64,000 nt of DNA from Paenibacillus hexagrammi (GTDB lineage Bacteria; Bacillota; Bacilli; Paenibacillales; NBRC-103111), in NCBI RefSeq assembly GCF_021513275.1, contig NZ_CP090978.1:2666001-2730000 (forward strand). Direction: 5' to 3'. The notes below the pieces were generated by a model. It had not been told where the DNA came from and searched no databases. It saw only the letters and a program-made list of their open reading frames with translations. The position numbers were made by a program, and so were the translations under genes. This document shows, piece by piece, positions 35,916 to 44,162 of this stretch (position 1 is the stretch's first letter; each line of letters opens with the position of its first letter).

Positions 35916-36757
35916 GAAATTCGACCCTGCAAGGCTTGTCTTCCAGCATCGCCCGCTGGATCGCGCTAATTGCGTACTTGCTGTTCCTGATGTTTCCTTT
36001 ATATTGGATGGCGGTTACGGCTTTCAAAGATAACAGCGTCCTGTTCAAAATGCCGCCTGAATGGATTCCGGTTCATCCCGTCATTACACATTTTACCAAA
36101 CTGCTGAGTGACGGCGCGTTTGTTATCTTTTACAAAAATAGCTTGTTAGTCAGTATTGGGACTACGCTTCTAACTTTGTTAGTGGCTACGCTGGCTGGAT
36201 ATGGATTCTCACGGTTTCATTTCAAATTCAAAGAATTCGCTATGTTCTCGATCCTATCCACGCAGATGCTGCCGGTCATATCACTGCTTATCGCCTTGTA
36301 TTCGATCTATAACTCTTACGGATTGTTAAATACACGGCTTGGCTTGACCGTCGCACTCACTACGGCTTCTCTTCCCTTCTCTATTTGGATGATCAAGGTG
36401 TTCTTTGATGGTATTCCGTTGTCATTGGAGGAAGCCGCTAAGATCGACGGCGTGAGCCGGTTCGGCATTCTGTTTCGCATTGTGCTGCCTTTGTCCAAGC
36501 CCGGAGTGTTTGCCGTAGGGATTTATACATTCATCCTCTCCTGGGACGATTTCTTATATTCCCTGACCTTGATTAACAAGGATGAGCTTCGCACACTAAA
36601 CCCGGGTATCGCTATCCGTTATATGGGTGAAGTCTCCTATGATTGGGCGAATATTATGACGATTTGCTTGACTTCGACAGTGCCGATTGTCCTGCTGTTC
36701 CTCTTCTTCCAGAAATATATGGTGTCCGGGCTGACGGCAGGCTCTGTAAAAGAATAG
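35912..36757 (+). CDS. Sugar ABC permease 2 (MalG/UgpE-like)
   Basis: 281 residues, six hydrophobic helices, intact. The EAA loop is LSLEEAAKIDGVSRFGILFRIVLPLSKPG. The N-terminal helix (WIALIAYLLFLMFPLYWMAVTAFKD) is typical of the second permease of CUT1 systems. Starts within the ATGA overlap with permease 1. It forms a membrane pore with it; the sugar is unknown but neighbouring pectin and arabinan enzymes make a plant oligosaccharide plausible. Confidence 0.92.
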   Translation: MRNSTLQGLSSSIARWIALIAYLLFLMFPLYWMAVTAFKDNSVLFKMPPEWIPVHPVITHFTKLLSDGAFVIFYKNSLLVSIGTTLLTLLVATLAGYGFSRFHFKFKEFAMFSILSTQMLPVISLLIALYSIYNSYGLLNTRLGLTVALTTASLPFSIWMIKVFFDGIPLSLEEAAKIDGVSRFGILFRIVLPLSKPGVFAVGIYTFILSWDDFLYSLTLINKDELRTLNPGIAIRYMGEVSYDWANIMTICLTSTVPIVLLFLFFQKYMVSGLTAGSVKE

Positions 36758-36773
36758 ACTTGGTATACAGACG

Positions 36774-36810
36774 AAGAGCAGCTGCCAGAATTGGCAGCTG
36801 CTCTTTTCTA
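36774..36810 (+). terminator. Terminator of the ABC operon
   Basis: AAGAGCAGCTGCC pairs perfectly with GGCAGCTGCTCTT around six bases, followed by TTTTC. Confidence 0.9.
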
Positions 36811-36894
36811 TCATTGGGCAGCTCCTTGATAGCTGCTTGGGTCCTTCATTTGCTCATTCTTTTTCAGTACTCCCCAAGTGCTCCTCCAGTGCCG

Positions 36895-37209
36895 TTAACT
36901 TACTCCCGGCGCCGCTTCTCTGGCTTGCTTGTCAATAAGTGCCACCCTGCTGTTCACCCAAAACACAATCGACAGAAGATAGCACACTGATGTAAAGGCG
37001 ATGACAGCCGTGAAGCCGTGGAAGGCTGCATACAACAGACCGGCTGCATAAGCGCCAATGGTTGTCGCCGTGTACATGACCGCATTAGATAAGGACGCAA
37101 TCGTACCGCGCGCCGTTGCAGACAGAGTCTGCAGCAGCGACATCATAACTGGAAAGATCGTGCCAGCAATCATATACATGAAGAAGTAGACTGTCGCTGC
37201 TCCATGGAA
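36895..37209 (-). pseudogene. 3' remnant of an MFS transporter
   Basis: The minus-strand frame gives about 100 residues of the last helices of an MFS carrier (YFFMYMIAGTIFPVMMSLLQ, an ATARGTIASLSNAVMYTATTIGAY helix pair, and a charged tail). Going upstream the frame meets a stop within repeat copy 1 (37206-37226), so the first two thirds of the gene are missing. The break coincides with the repeat, marking the left border of the cassette-like region. Confidence 0.7.
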
Positions 37210-37226
37210 CTCACGTTAGTTCAACC
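37206..37226 (-). repeat. Cassette-border repeat, copy 1
   Basis: On the minus strand GTTGAACTAACGTGAGTTCC: the CTAAC...AAC-like core, truncated. The stop of the DUF3977 gene is at its edge. It borders the MFS remnant. Confidence 0.5.
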
Positions 37227-37475
37227 CCGGGATTTTTCATCATAACATGCTAATCCAAAGATAAGTTTAAAAGCATGTCGTGTCTTTTTCATTCTTTTCA
37301 AACCTTCTCTGGAGTCCACAATAATAACTGTTTTGCCTAACCATATTCTCAAATAGAAGGATCGAAAAATAATTGGCATAATAATACCTTTTTGCTCAAA
37401 TTCAGACCCGTCAGAAAGTTCTATTTCCGTACGAACCATCCAGGTATTCCCAATGCCGATCTCGATATATTTCAA
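37221..37475 (-). CDS. DUF3977-family small protein
   Basis: 84 residues from a TTG at 37475 with GGGGGAGG seven bases upstream. The start MKYIEIGIGNTWMVRTEIEL and the end RIWLGKTVIIVDSREGLKRMKK match what I recall of the DUF3977 family, whose function is unknown. The stop lies on repeat copy 1. It behaves like a cassette gene: short, lone, minus strand, stop at the repeat. Confidence 0.72.
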   Translation of the reverse strand: MKYIEIGIGNTWMVRTEIELSDGSEFEQKGIIMPIIFRSFYLRIWLGKTVIIVDSREGLKRMKKTRHAFKLIFGLACYDEKSRG

Positions 37476-37539
37476 TCAGGTGCCTCCCCCTCTAGGATTG
37501 AAAAAGGTGGCCTACCTCTGACTTGCTACCTTGTTAAAT

Positions 37540-37848
37540 CTAATCCTTCAATTCAATCCGATTTCCTTCTGGGTCAATAATTACTCCAATCGTTCCCCAA
37601 TCATGTTTCTTTACATCTACGAAAACACCACGCTGCTTCAACTCTGAGACGGCCTCTTCAAAATTATTTACGTTAAAACGAATAACTGTAGGATAATCCT
37701 CCAACATGAGATAACTACTTCCGAAGTCTAATACGGATAAGTTCTCTCCTGTTTTACGAACATGTAGCCCTAACTTTTCAGAATAAAATTTTAGCACCAC
37801 ATTATGATTTTCACAAAACAAAATAATTCCGGTTTCATTTATATTCAT
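37540..37848 (-). CDS. VOC/glyoxalase-fold protein
   Basis: 102 residues, one VOC module of the beta-alpha-beta-beta-beta kind: ILFCENHNVVLKFYSEKLGLHVRKTGE and DPEGNRIELKD, the latter with the usual metal-ligand Glu. AGGAGGACC precedes the ATG. Single-domain VOC proteins include fosfomycin or bleomycin resistance enzymes and glyoxalases; the sequence does not say which. Lies between repeat copies 1 and 2, with no repeat between it and the DUF3977 gene. Confidence 0.85.
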   Translation of the reverse strand: MNINETGIILFCENHNVVLKFYSEKLGLHVRKTGENLSVLDFGSSYLMLEDYPTVIRFNVNNFEEAVSELKQRGVFVDVKKHDWGTIGVIIDPEGNRIELKD

Positions 37849-37933
37849 TGAGGTCCTCCTTTTAACAAAATGACATTCAGAATAATAACATAAAGCAACT
37901 TCCGGTCTCGGCGAACTCCACCCCCAAGCTTAC

Positions 37934-37960
37934 CACTAACGTTCCCCGTTATCTGAACAA
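37934..37960 (-). repeat. Cassette-border repeat, copy 2
   Basis: Minus strand CAGATAACGGGGAACGTTAG, a diverged core (GATAAC in place of GCTAAC, then GGGAACG). It lies 25 bp after the restored stop of the LysR gene. Confidence 0.55.
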
Positions 37961-37984
37961 TACGACGGAAATCATTGATTAGCT

Positions 37985-38898
37985 CTACCGTGACATGGTT
38001 TTATTTTCATTTTGTAAGGTAAATACTTCCCTTGCAGCTGTTATAAAAGATAATACGATGGGTGAAAGCCACTTGTCTTTATGCCACAACATCTGTGTAT
38101 ACACGTGCAAATCAGGAATTTGCCATGAAAGGGTACCAGTTCCCCTCGTTCAACTTCGGCTGACGTCACGATCTCTGGAAGAAAGGCAATACCGATTCCT
38201 GAAATTGCGCATTGTTTAATGGCCTCAGCACTTTGAAATTCTAAATACGTAATGCTATCGATGCCCTCTTTCTCAAATGACCGGTCAAACATGGTTCGAT
38301 AGGGACAACCTTTCTCATTTGTCAGGAACACTTGCCCATGAAAATCTTCCAGCTTTAGCACAGTTCGTATGGCGAGCGGGTGATCTGGCGCAGCGAACAA
38401 GCGGAAAGTTTCTTCAAGCAACGGTTCCACGGTGAGTCCGGTCGAGCGAATGGGTTCGTCCAACATATAGACGATATCCGCGGCTCCCTCAAAGAGCGTT
38501 TGCTTGAGCTCTTGATTCGGAACGGAGCGGAAAATCAGACGTACTTCCGGATACTGCGAACGAAAATGTTGAAAGACAGCTGGTAGCCGATAAGCGCAAA
38601 TAACCTCATTGGCACTTATCGTTAAGGTGCCGCCTAGAGTTTCATTGTCATGAACGACGCTGTGAGCCTCGTCCAATTTATCAAGAACGCCTTGAATATG
38701 AGTTAAAAAGCGCTTGCCCGCAGTAGTGAGAACGAGCTGCTTGCCCAAGCGATCAAAGAGACGGACACCAAGCTCCTCCTCCAATGCTTTAATTTGCATC
38801 GTGACGTTGGAAGGGACGTAGTTCAGCACTTCAGCAGCCCGAGTGAAATTTAATGTTGATGCAACCGTGCGGAATGTATTTAGTTGACGAAACTCCAA
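37985..38898 (-). CDS. LysR-family regulator (frameshift near its end)
   Basis: An N-terminal LysR helix-turn-helix (MEFRQLNTFRTVASTLNFTRAAEVLNYVPSNVTMQIKALEEELG) is followed by a substrate-binding domain. The open frame as read stops at 38041 with an abnormal Cys-rich tail. From about 38125 the neighbouring frame continues in family style (WQIPDLHVYTQ, then LSPIVLSFITAAREVF) to a TAG at 37985, giving 304 residues. One base is missing in CCCTTTCATGG. Divergent from the acyltransferase-like gene at 39041, so probably its regulator. A T-N11-A palindrome is in between. Confidence 0.85.
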
Positions 38899-38938
38899 TA
38901 TACGGCCCCCTTAACTTTCAGTATTATTGAATGCTACT

Positions 38939-38953
38939 GTGAATTCCATTCAC
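38939..38953. promoter_or_regulatory. LysR-box-like palindrome
   Basis: GTGAATTCCATTCAC (arms GTGAA/TTCAC) contains the T-N11-A pattern of LysR sites. It lies 40 bp upstream of the LysR start and about 90 bp upstream of the divergent gene. Confidence 0.45.
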
Positions 38954-39040
38954 TTTTATTGAGGATATCACGGATTTATACTAACAACAAGAAATACAAA
39001 TTTAATCTACGTTTTCATTTTGAAAGGAGCAAACAACACG

Positions 39041-40060
39041 ATGAAGTATGAAATTTTTGATTTGGGTGACGTATCTTTGCAATCAGGAGTAACGTTACCG
39101 AACGCTTTTCTTGCTTATAAGACTTATGGAGTATTAAATGAAACGAAAGATAATGTTATCGTTTATCCAACTGCTTTTGGCGACCAACATGTTCAAAATG
39201 AATGGTTAATTGGGAGTGAAATGGCACTTGATCCTGCGAAATATTTCATTATCGTTCCCAATCTGCTTGGAAACGGATTATCTTCGTCCCCTAGTAACAC
39301 GCCACCGCCATTCGACCGTGCTAACTTTCCGAAGGTGACCATCTATGATAATGTGAAGTTTCAGCATCGGCTGATTATCGAAAAGTTCGGCATTCAAAAG
39401 ATTGCACTCGTAGTTGGTTGGTCCATGGGAGGGATTCAGGCATATCAATGGGGGGCAAGTTATCCAGATATGGTGGAACGAATTGCACCTTTCGCGGGAA
39501 TTGCCAAGCCATGGCCACATACATTTGTTGTCTTAGACAGTATGAAAGCTGCTCTGCTATCTGCAGTTGATTTCGATTCAAGTAAACTGAACCAGCTGAC
39601 TTATGCAGATATGCGCGCCGTTGGCCGGGTCTATGCGGGATGGGGATTATCACATGCGTTTTATAGAGAGGAGCTTTATCGTGAGATGGGATTCGACTCT
39701 TTGGAGGATTTTGTAACTGGCATCTGGGAAGATAGCTTTATGAAGATGGACCCACATAATGTCCTAACCATGTTATGGACAGGCCAACATGCAGATATTA
39801 GTGCAAACCCCACCTATAACGGAGATTTCGATAAGGCACTTAAGAGTATTAAAGCTCGTTCCTGCATCATGCCAGGAAGCACAGACCTATTCTGCACAGC
39901 GGATGATAATGAATATGAAGCTAAACTTATTCCTAATGCTGTCTTTCGACCAATCCCGTCGATTTGGGGCCACTTTGCCGGTCGCGGAATCAACAGTGCC
40001 GATAATCAGTTTATCGATGATAATCTAAAGCATCTGTTAGCATTTAATACAAACGGGTAG
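39041..40060 (+). CDS. Alpha/beta hydrolase of the homoserine O-acetyltransferase type
   Basis: 339 residues from ATG 39041 (AAAGGAG about 12 bases upstream; a TTG at 39020 overlaps that site). The nucleophile elbow is VVGWSMGGIQAYQW, the Asp is in PGSTDLFCTADDNE and the His in IWGHFAGRG, giving a Ser-Asp-His triad as in MetX and deacetylcephalosporin acetyltransferases. The early YPTAFGD oxyanion region also fits. However, MetX signatures are incomplete, so acyltransferase or hydrolase activity on another small molecule is possible. Divergent from a LysR gene; the only plus-strand gene inside the 37-49 kb region apart from the IS66 genes at its edge. Confidence 0.82.
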   Translation: MKYEIFDLGDVSLQSGVTLPNAFLAYKTYGVLNETKDNVIVYPTAFGDQHVQNEWLIGSEMALDPAKYFIIVPNLLGNGLSSSPSNTPPPFDRANFPKVTIYDNVKFQHRLIIEKFGIQKIALVVGWSMGGIQAYQWGASYPDMVERIAPFAGIAKPWPHTFVVLDSMKAALLSAVDFDSSKLNQLTYADMRAVGRVYAGWGLSHAFYREELYREMGFDSLEDFVTGIWEDSFMKMDPHNVLTMLWTGQHADISANPTYNGDFDKALKSIKARSCIMPGSTDLFCTADDNEYEAKLIPNAVFRPIPSIWGHFAGRGINSADNQFIDDNLKHLLAFNTNG

Positions 40061-40150
40061 ATCGTTACTTGCATTGCAGCCCAGTTATTCCTTTCATGCA
40101 GTCATAACCTAAGCGATCGTATTTGGGGTCCATTAGAACTTACTAGTCCC

Positions 40151-40237
40151 ATTCTTTACTTCAATGAATTAGGGAGCATCGCCACGGCCGCCTGCTCTCT
40201 GTTCTGGTTGAACTATTGTTCTCAGTCATCTTAATCG
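40151..40237 (-). repeat. Cassette-border repeat, copy 3 (full, with hairpin)
   Basis: The right part carries the core (TTGAACTATTGTTCTCAG on plus). The stem AGGGAGCA/TGCTCTCT is at 40171-40178 and 40193-40200, and the left part is TTTACTTCAATG. The SMI1 gene's stop codon (40231) lies within it. Confidence 0.7.
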
Positions 40238-40629
40238 GACAAAGAAGCTAAGTATTTTAGAAACCCTGTAAATGTGTCAGAGCGTATTGTTATTTCGTCT
40301 ATGTCCATACCTATAAATGGAACTTCAACAATTGTTGTTTTTTCATATCTAGTATCGAACGAATATGCTGTACCCCCACCATCGGAACCGAAAATAATTA
40401 GTCCGTCTGCAAATTCCTTCACGGCATAACCTTCGTTTAATTCTACTAACTCATCAATTGCCCATAGTTGTAAATACGCGTTCCCTACAGTTCCTTCAGC
40501 ACCATTCGATTGAACAATAAATTCCTTGTAATCGTTCGGAAATTTTGCCCCTAGCTTGCTTTCCGTTTCGAGAACTAGATTCATGTTTGTTGGTGAGTTC
40601 AATTCCAGACCATTAATAAGATTATTCAT
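40231..40629 (-). CDS. SMI1/KNR4-family protein
   Basis: 132 residues. The SUKH-type fold is indicated by LETESKLGAKFPNDYKEFIVQSNGAEG, the ELVELNEGY segment and the FGSDGGGTAYSFDTR strand pair. In bacteria such proteins are commonly immunity proteins against contact-dependent or other polymorphic toxins. No toxin gene is next to it, so it may be an orphan immunity cassette. Its stop codon is embedded in repeat copy 3 and its start lies about 55 bp below repeat copy 4. Confidence 0.85.
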   Translation of the reverse strand: MNNLINGLELNSPTNMNLVLETESKLGAKFPNDYKEFIVQSNGAEGTVGNAYLQLWAIDELVELNEGYAVKEFADGLIIFGSDGGGTAYSFDTRYEKTTIVEVPFIGMDIDEITIRSDTFTGFLKYLASLSD

Positions 40630-40683
40630 CGTTCTGTCCCTTCGAACACCGTTTTCATTCTGACATTCCCCAATAATGCTGCC

Positions 40684-40766
40684 GGTTACTTCAACGACAA
40701 CAGGAAGCAGCAGCTACAGCAATCTGCTCCTGGATATTGCGCTATCGTTCCTCGTTAGTTCAGCGG
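40684..40766 (-). repeat. Cassette-border repeat, copy 4 (full, with hairpin)
   Basis: Left part GGTTACTTCAACG, stem CAGGAAGCAG/CTGCTCCTG, and core CTATCGTTCCTCGTTAG. The stop codon of the 40755 gene (TTA at 40755-40757 on plus) is part of GTTAG. Confidence 0.72.
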
Positions 40767-41042
40767 TTTTGATGCTTCGAACAAATCATTTTCACTCTCT
40801 AAATACCTTAATGTTCTCTCAATGTCGTCTACTTCATAACTCCGTACAATTATCATGTGTTTGATGAACAAACCTGGGGGATTGATATTCTTACGGGAAA
40901 AATTATTTTTTAGTCTGTCAGGTGTGTACAAGATGCTCCACCGCTTGCTTCCATCTTCAAAAGTCATGGTAACCTCGACCCAATTCCATTCATCTGAAGG
41001 ACCCTGTGGGTCATCGTCGAAACGCCAGTTCAATAATTTCAT
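40755..41042 (-). CDS. Unknown 95-residue cassette protein
   Basis: From ATG 41042 (GGAGG five bases upstream). The sequence is acidic and Trp-rich at the start (LLNWRFDDDPQGPSDEWNWVEV), then a compact alternating pattern (TMTFEDGSKRWSILYTPDRL) and a hydrophobic strand (MIIVRSYEVDDIERTLRYL). It resembles small immunity-type proteins in size and composition, but I do not recognise the family. The start codon lies 12 bp from repeat copy 5 and the stop lies inside repeat copy 4, leaving almost no spare DNA: a compact cassette. Confidence 0.7.
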   Translation of the reverse strand: MKLLNWRFDDDPQGPSDEWNWVEVTMTFEDGSKRWSILYTPDRLKNNFSRKNINPPGLFIKHMIIVRSYEVDDIERTLRYLESENDLFEASKPLN

Positions 41043-41053
41043 GCAATCCTCCA

Positions 41054-41086
41054 AACGCTAGACTATCGTTCTCAGTTAGCGCAACC
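41054..41086 (-). repeat. Cassette-border repeat, copy 5 (core only)
   Basis: Minus strand GCGCTAACTGAGAACGATAG, a near-perfect core. No hairpin arm: the next 12 bases lead straight to the ATG of the 40755-41042 gene. Confidence 0.75.
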
Positions 41087-41193
41087 CTGCGTAGTAATTT
41101 ATTGAATTATGTCATCCCGCAAAAGTTTTTAAACATGAATACCAGAGGAGCGATGCTGATTTGCTGGAAGTGTGTCCGACCGCGCACTGAGGA

Positions 41194-42183
41194 CTATTCC
41201 AAGGAGTAGTCCTCCAATTTCACGAACGAGAATCCCTTTTGCCGGAGCTCTGGGACGGCAAGCTTGATGCCAGCGGCGGTTTCCTTGGTCGGTTGGTTCA
41301 TGTGGAAGATCACAATGGAGCCGGGCTTCACCCGGCCGAGCTCCTGCTCGATCTGCTTGGCCGAGAAAGTTGCTCCGGCATCACCGAGCACATCGAAACC
41401 GACGGGTTGCAGCTCTAAGTCGCCCAACACCCGAACGGCCACGTCATCATAGAAAGCAGTACCGCTGCGAAATAGCTTCGTTTTTCGGCCGGTCAGATCC
41501 TCGATCGTTCGTTTGTAGTACAGCGCTTCGTCCACGACCTCGCCCACGGATCCCGTACCCTTAACTCCGTAGGCCGACCTGCCGTTTACTGACAGCGGCT
41601 TGTGTTGTTTGCCATGATTCTCGATTTCAAACAGCGGATTTGCCGCCAACGACTGAAAAATATCCGGGTTAGCGTCGATCCAGCGGCTGTTGATGAATAG
41701 AGTGGCAGGGATCTTCTCCTCCGTCAAGTAATCGATCAGCACCTTATCGTATCCGCTGCCTCCGAGACCGCCACAAGCGTCGAAGGTCAGTGCAACTACT
41801 CGATCAACCGTGGCGAGCCGCCACTTGACGCCTGGCACTGTTTCTCCCCAAGAACGCGGCACGGCTAGCTCATATTTGTGCATGAGCGCTGTTTTTACGT
41901 CGGTATCCGCCGACGTTGCGGCATTCGGTAGTGTAGCACGAGACGCCCTATCATATGCTTGTTCGGGCCCACCCGGAGTCGGCGCAAGCGTAGCCGGGGC
42001 AAACCCTGGTACGACCGCCGCACCGCCCGCAGTTATCGAACCGATGTGCTGCGTACTCGGCGCCTTTGATTTCTCTGTCTTACCGGAGCACGCTGCGAGC
42101 CCGCAGAAAGTGATAACCAATAACACTCCTATCAAAATGGCATGCTTTATTGGAATCCCCCTCATTTCTTTCGACGTAATCAA
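41194..42183 (-). CDS. Polysaccharide deacetylase lipoprotein
   Basis: 329 residues. The N-terminus has a hydrophobic signal ending in LAAC, a lipobox, then a Ser/Pro/Ala linker. NodB-like domain from about 130: RVVALTFDACGGLGGSGYD holds the TFDA motif (TFDD in many relatives), NHGKQHKPLS stands for the metal-binding HxxxH loop, and VIFHMNQPTKETAAG the final His motif. Carbohydrate esterase family 4 enzymes remove acetyl groups from peptidoglycan or chitin. The start is uncertain; ATG codons at residues 1 and 7 both lack a good ribosome site. Sits between repeat copies 5 and 6. Confidence 0.87.
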   Translation of the reverse strand: MITSKEMRGIPIKHAILIGVLLVITFCGLAACSGKTEKSKAPSTQHIGSITAGGAAVVPGFAPATLAPTPGGPEQAYDRASRATLPNAATSADTDVKTALMHKYELAVPRSWGETVPGVKWRLATVDRVVALTFDACGGLGGSGYDKVLIDYLTEEKIPATLFINSRWIDANPDIFQSLAANPLFEIENHGKQHKPLSVNGRSAYGVKGTGSVGEVVDEALYYKRTIEDLTGRKTKLFRSGTAFYDDVAVRVLGDLELQPVGFDVLGDAGATFSAKQIEQELGRVKPGSIVIFHMNQPTKETAAGIKLAVPELRQKGFSFVKLEDYSLE

Positions 42184-42215
42184 CCTTGAAGTTGAGCGAA
42201 AGTACTATACAAACT

Positions 42216-42272
42216 AAAACAAGCGATGAGTTTAGTTTCCTCGCTACGCTAACGTTCCTAGTTAGTTGAATG
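42216..42272 (-). repeat. Cassette-border repeat, copy 6
   Basis: Minus strand CAACTAACTAGGAACGTTAG core, followed by a short AGCGAGG/CTCATCGCT stem. It lies between the small ORF at 42287 and the deacetylase start. Confidence 0.65.
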
Positions 42273-42286
42273 ATCTAATCGAATGT

Positions 42287-42397
42287 TCACTCTCTTTTTT
42301 TCTGTTTTATTTGGTTATTCAAATATAGATTGATACACCAAATAACAGCTATGACGAAGGGTATGACCGATAACCAACTGTTTATTAAAGTCTCCAC
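42287..42397 (-). CDS. Possible 36-residue membrane peptide
   Basis: A GTG at 42397 opens METLINSWLSVIPFVIAVIW and continues to a Lys-rich tail (one membrane helix, basic end). No convincing ribosome site. It lies between the LRR gene and repeat copy 6, where a cassette gene would be expected. Weak but consistent with other tiny membrane proteins in the array. Confidence 0.35.
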   Translation of the reverse strand: METLINSWLSVIPFVIAVIWCINLYLNNQIKQKKRE

Positions 42398-42399
42398 AA

Positions 42400-43914
42400 T
42401 TAATCTGTTGTAATTGAAACGCTTTGGCCCATCTGGTTCCATTCTACCTTTGCTCCAAGTGCTTCGCTGACAAATCTTAAGGGAACATAGGTGCTATTGT
42501 CAACCAACATAGGTGCCACATCTAGAGTTACAGAAGTACCGTTTACATCAGCAGATTTGGAGTCAATTTGGACGGACACCTTCCTTTCTCTTCTACTTGC
42601 GGTAATTTGATAGGTTTCAGGATCCCAAGAAACTGTAGCACCTAACAATTCAAAGATTTCCCTCAATGCAATCATCATTCTTCCATCTTGGGTAAACATC
42701 CTGTTATTTGTTATTTGCTCCTTTCCGTTAATCCACAAAGGTATACAGTCGTAGTTGCAGTTTTCATAATAGATGTAGCCACTTTTGATTACGATGCCAC
42801 TTAGATGCATTTGTGCGATAACATCTAGGGAATGATCATTTAATGGGTTTGCAGAAACATCTGCCATTTTAAGATTTGATATTTTCGATAAAGGTGATAT
42901 GTCAGTAATTGAATTTTTGGACAACAAAATGCTGTGCATTTTCTTCATATCTACAAGAGGTGAGATGTCACTAACATTATTCTCTCTTAAGTCAACGGTA
43001 CTAAAAGTTGTCCCCGATAAAGGGGATAAATCATGAATTCGATTTTTCGCCATGTACAAGCCTGCGATTTTATTAAGTCCTTTAAGTGGCGAGATGTCCT
43101 CAATTTGATTATGTGCAATCTCAAGTAAAGTGAGTTGAGTCAACTTTGCCAACGGACTGATATTTTGAAGTTGGTTACCTGCAATTCTTAGATTTCCTAG
43201 TTCCTTCAGCGTCGAAAGAGGAGTGACATCTGTGACTTTATTGTTATTAAGCTGGATGGAATACAAAGAAAGACCAGAAAGTGGTGTAAGGTCTTTAATT
43301 TGATTATCGTCAGCCATCAGCGTCTCTAATTTATGAAATGAGGCGACAGCAGATATATCTGTAATCTTGTTCTCTTCAATATTGAGAAAAGTCAGGTTGG
43401 TAAGTCCACTCAGCTTACTAATATCCTTAATCTGATTATGATTGATGCTCAGCTGCTGAATATTTGGAGAATTTGCAAGGACGGTCACATCTTCGATTTC
43501 GTTGTGGTTTAAGCCAATCGAAAGTAAACTTGGGAGAGCTCCTAACGAACGAATATCCGTTAACTTGTTTGAGCCAAGTCCGACTTTGGTTAACTTAGGT
43601 AGATTGGCAATAGGAGACACATCACTGATATTATTGTGATCAAAATATAAGCTATACAAATTTGTAGCGTATTCAAGACCTTTCAAACTAGAGACAGTCA
43701 GGCCTTTTCTCGTTTGGTAAAGTGTCTCAAGCTTACCTAAATCCTCTTTTGTTATCTCGCCATCATATTTCTGTAATACATCACGCACTGCTGTCTCTAA
43801 ATTGGGATCCTCAAGCAGTTTGGTCTCCTCGGCATAAGCATGTGTAGTAGATAATAACAATATAGTCAGTATTAAAATGCTAAAAACTCCAAATGACTTT
43901 ATCCTAAGTTTCAA
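42400..43914 (-). CDS. Internalin-like leucine-rich-repeat protein with copper-amine-oxidase-N domain
   Basis: 504 residues from a TTG at 43914 (CAGGAG about ten bases upstream). Signal peptide about 1-28 (ends THAYAEE). About twelve 22-residue LRRs of the internalin type follow (LxxLxLxxNxIxDIxPLxxL), from about 60 to 360. Then comes a Cu_amine_oxidN1 domain (TQDGRMMIALREIFELLGATVSW and VDNSTYVPLRFVSEALGAKVEW). It is exported and presumably surface-bound. LRRs usually bind proteins. It is larger than other genes in the array, so may be resident rather than a cassette. Confidence 0.9.
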   Translation of the reverse strand: MKLRIKSFGVFSILILTILLLSTTHAYAEETKLLEDPNLETAVRDVLQKYDGEITKEDLGKLETLYQTRKGLTVSSLKGLEYATNLYSLYFDHNNISDVSPIANLPKLTKVGLGSNKLTDIRSLGALPSLLSIGLNHNEIEDVTVLANSPNIQQLSINHNQIKDISKLSGLTNLTFLNIEENKITDISAVASFHKLETLMADDNQIKDLTPLSGLSLYSIQLNNNKVTDVTPLSTLKELGNLRIAGNQLQNISPLAKLTQLTLLEIAHNQIEDISPLKGLNKIAGLYMAKNRIHDLSPLSGTTFSTVDLRENNVSDISPLVDMKKMHSILLSKNSITDISPLSKISNLKMADVSANPLNDHSLDVIAQMHLSGIVIKSGYIYYENCNYDCIPLWINGKEQITNNRMFTQDGRMMIALREIFELLGATVSWDPETYQITASRRERKVSVQIDSKSADVNGTSVTLDVAPMLVDNSTYVPLRFVSEALGAKVEWNQMGQSVSITTD

Positions 43915-44162
43915 AAGTAATCACTCCTGGACATATAGATTTTAAATACTTATTAAAACTCCTATTAAATAAGGTTAGACTCTCAAGCAATATAATTTCT
44001 TTGTAATCTTAGTTTAACCTCTTACTTTATCACAACTCTATGAAAAAAACACCATGTTGAGGTCGCAGCCGCGGAGCCTTATCCTGCTGTCTTTTTACAA
44101 TAGCGTGTACCTTTACTTAAAAGAAAGGCTCTGTTTTCGTTTGTTGTTGATTTTTAACCAAA

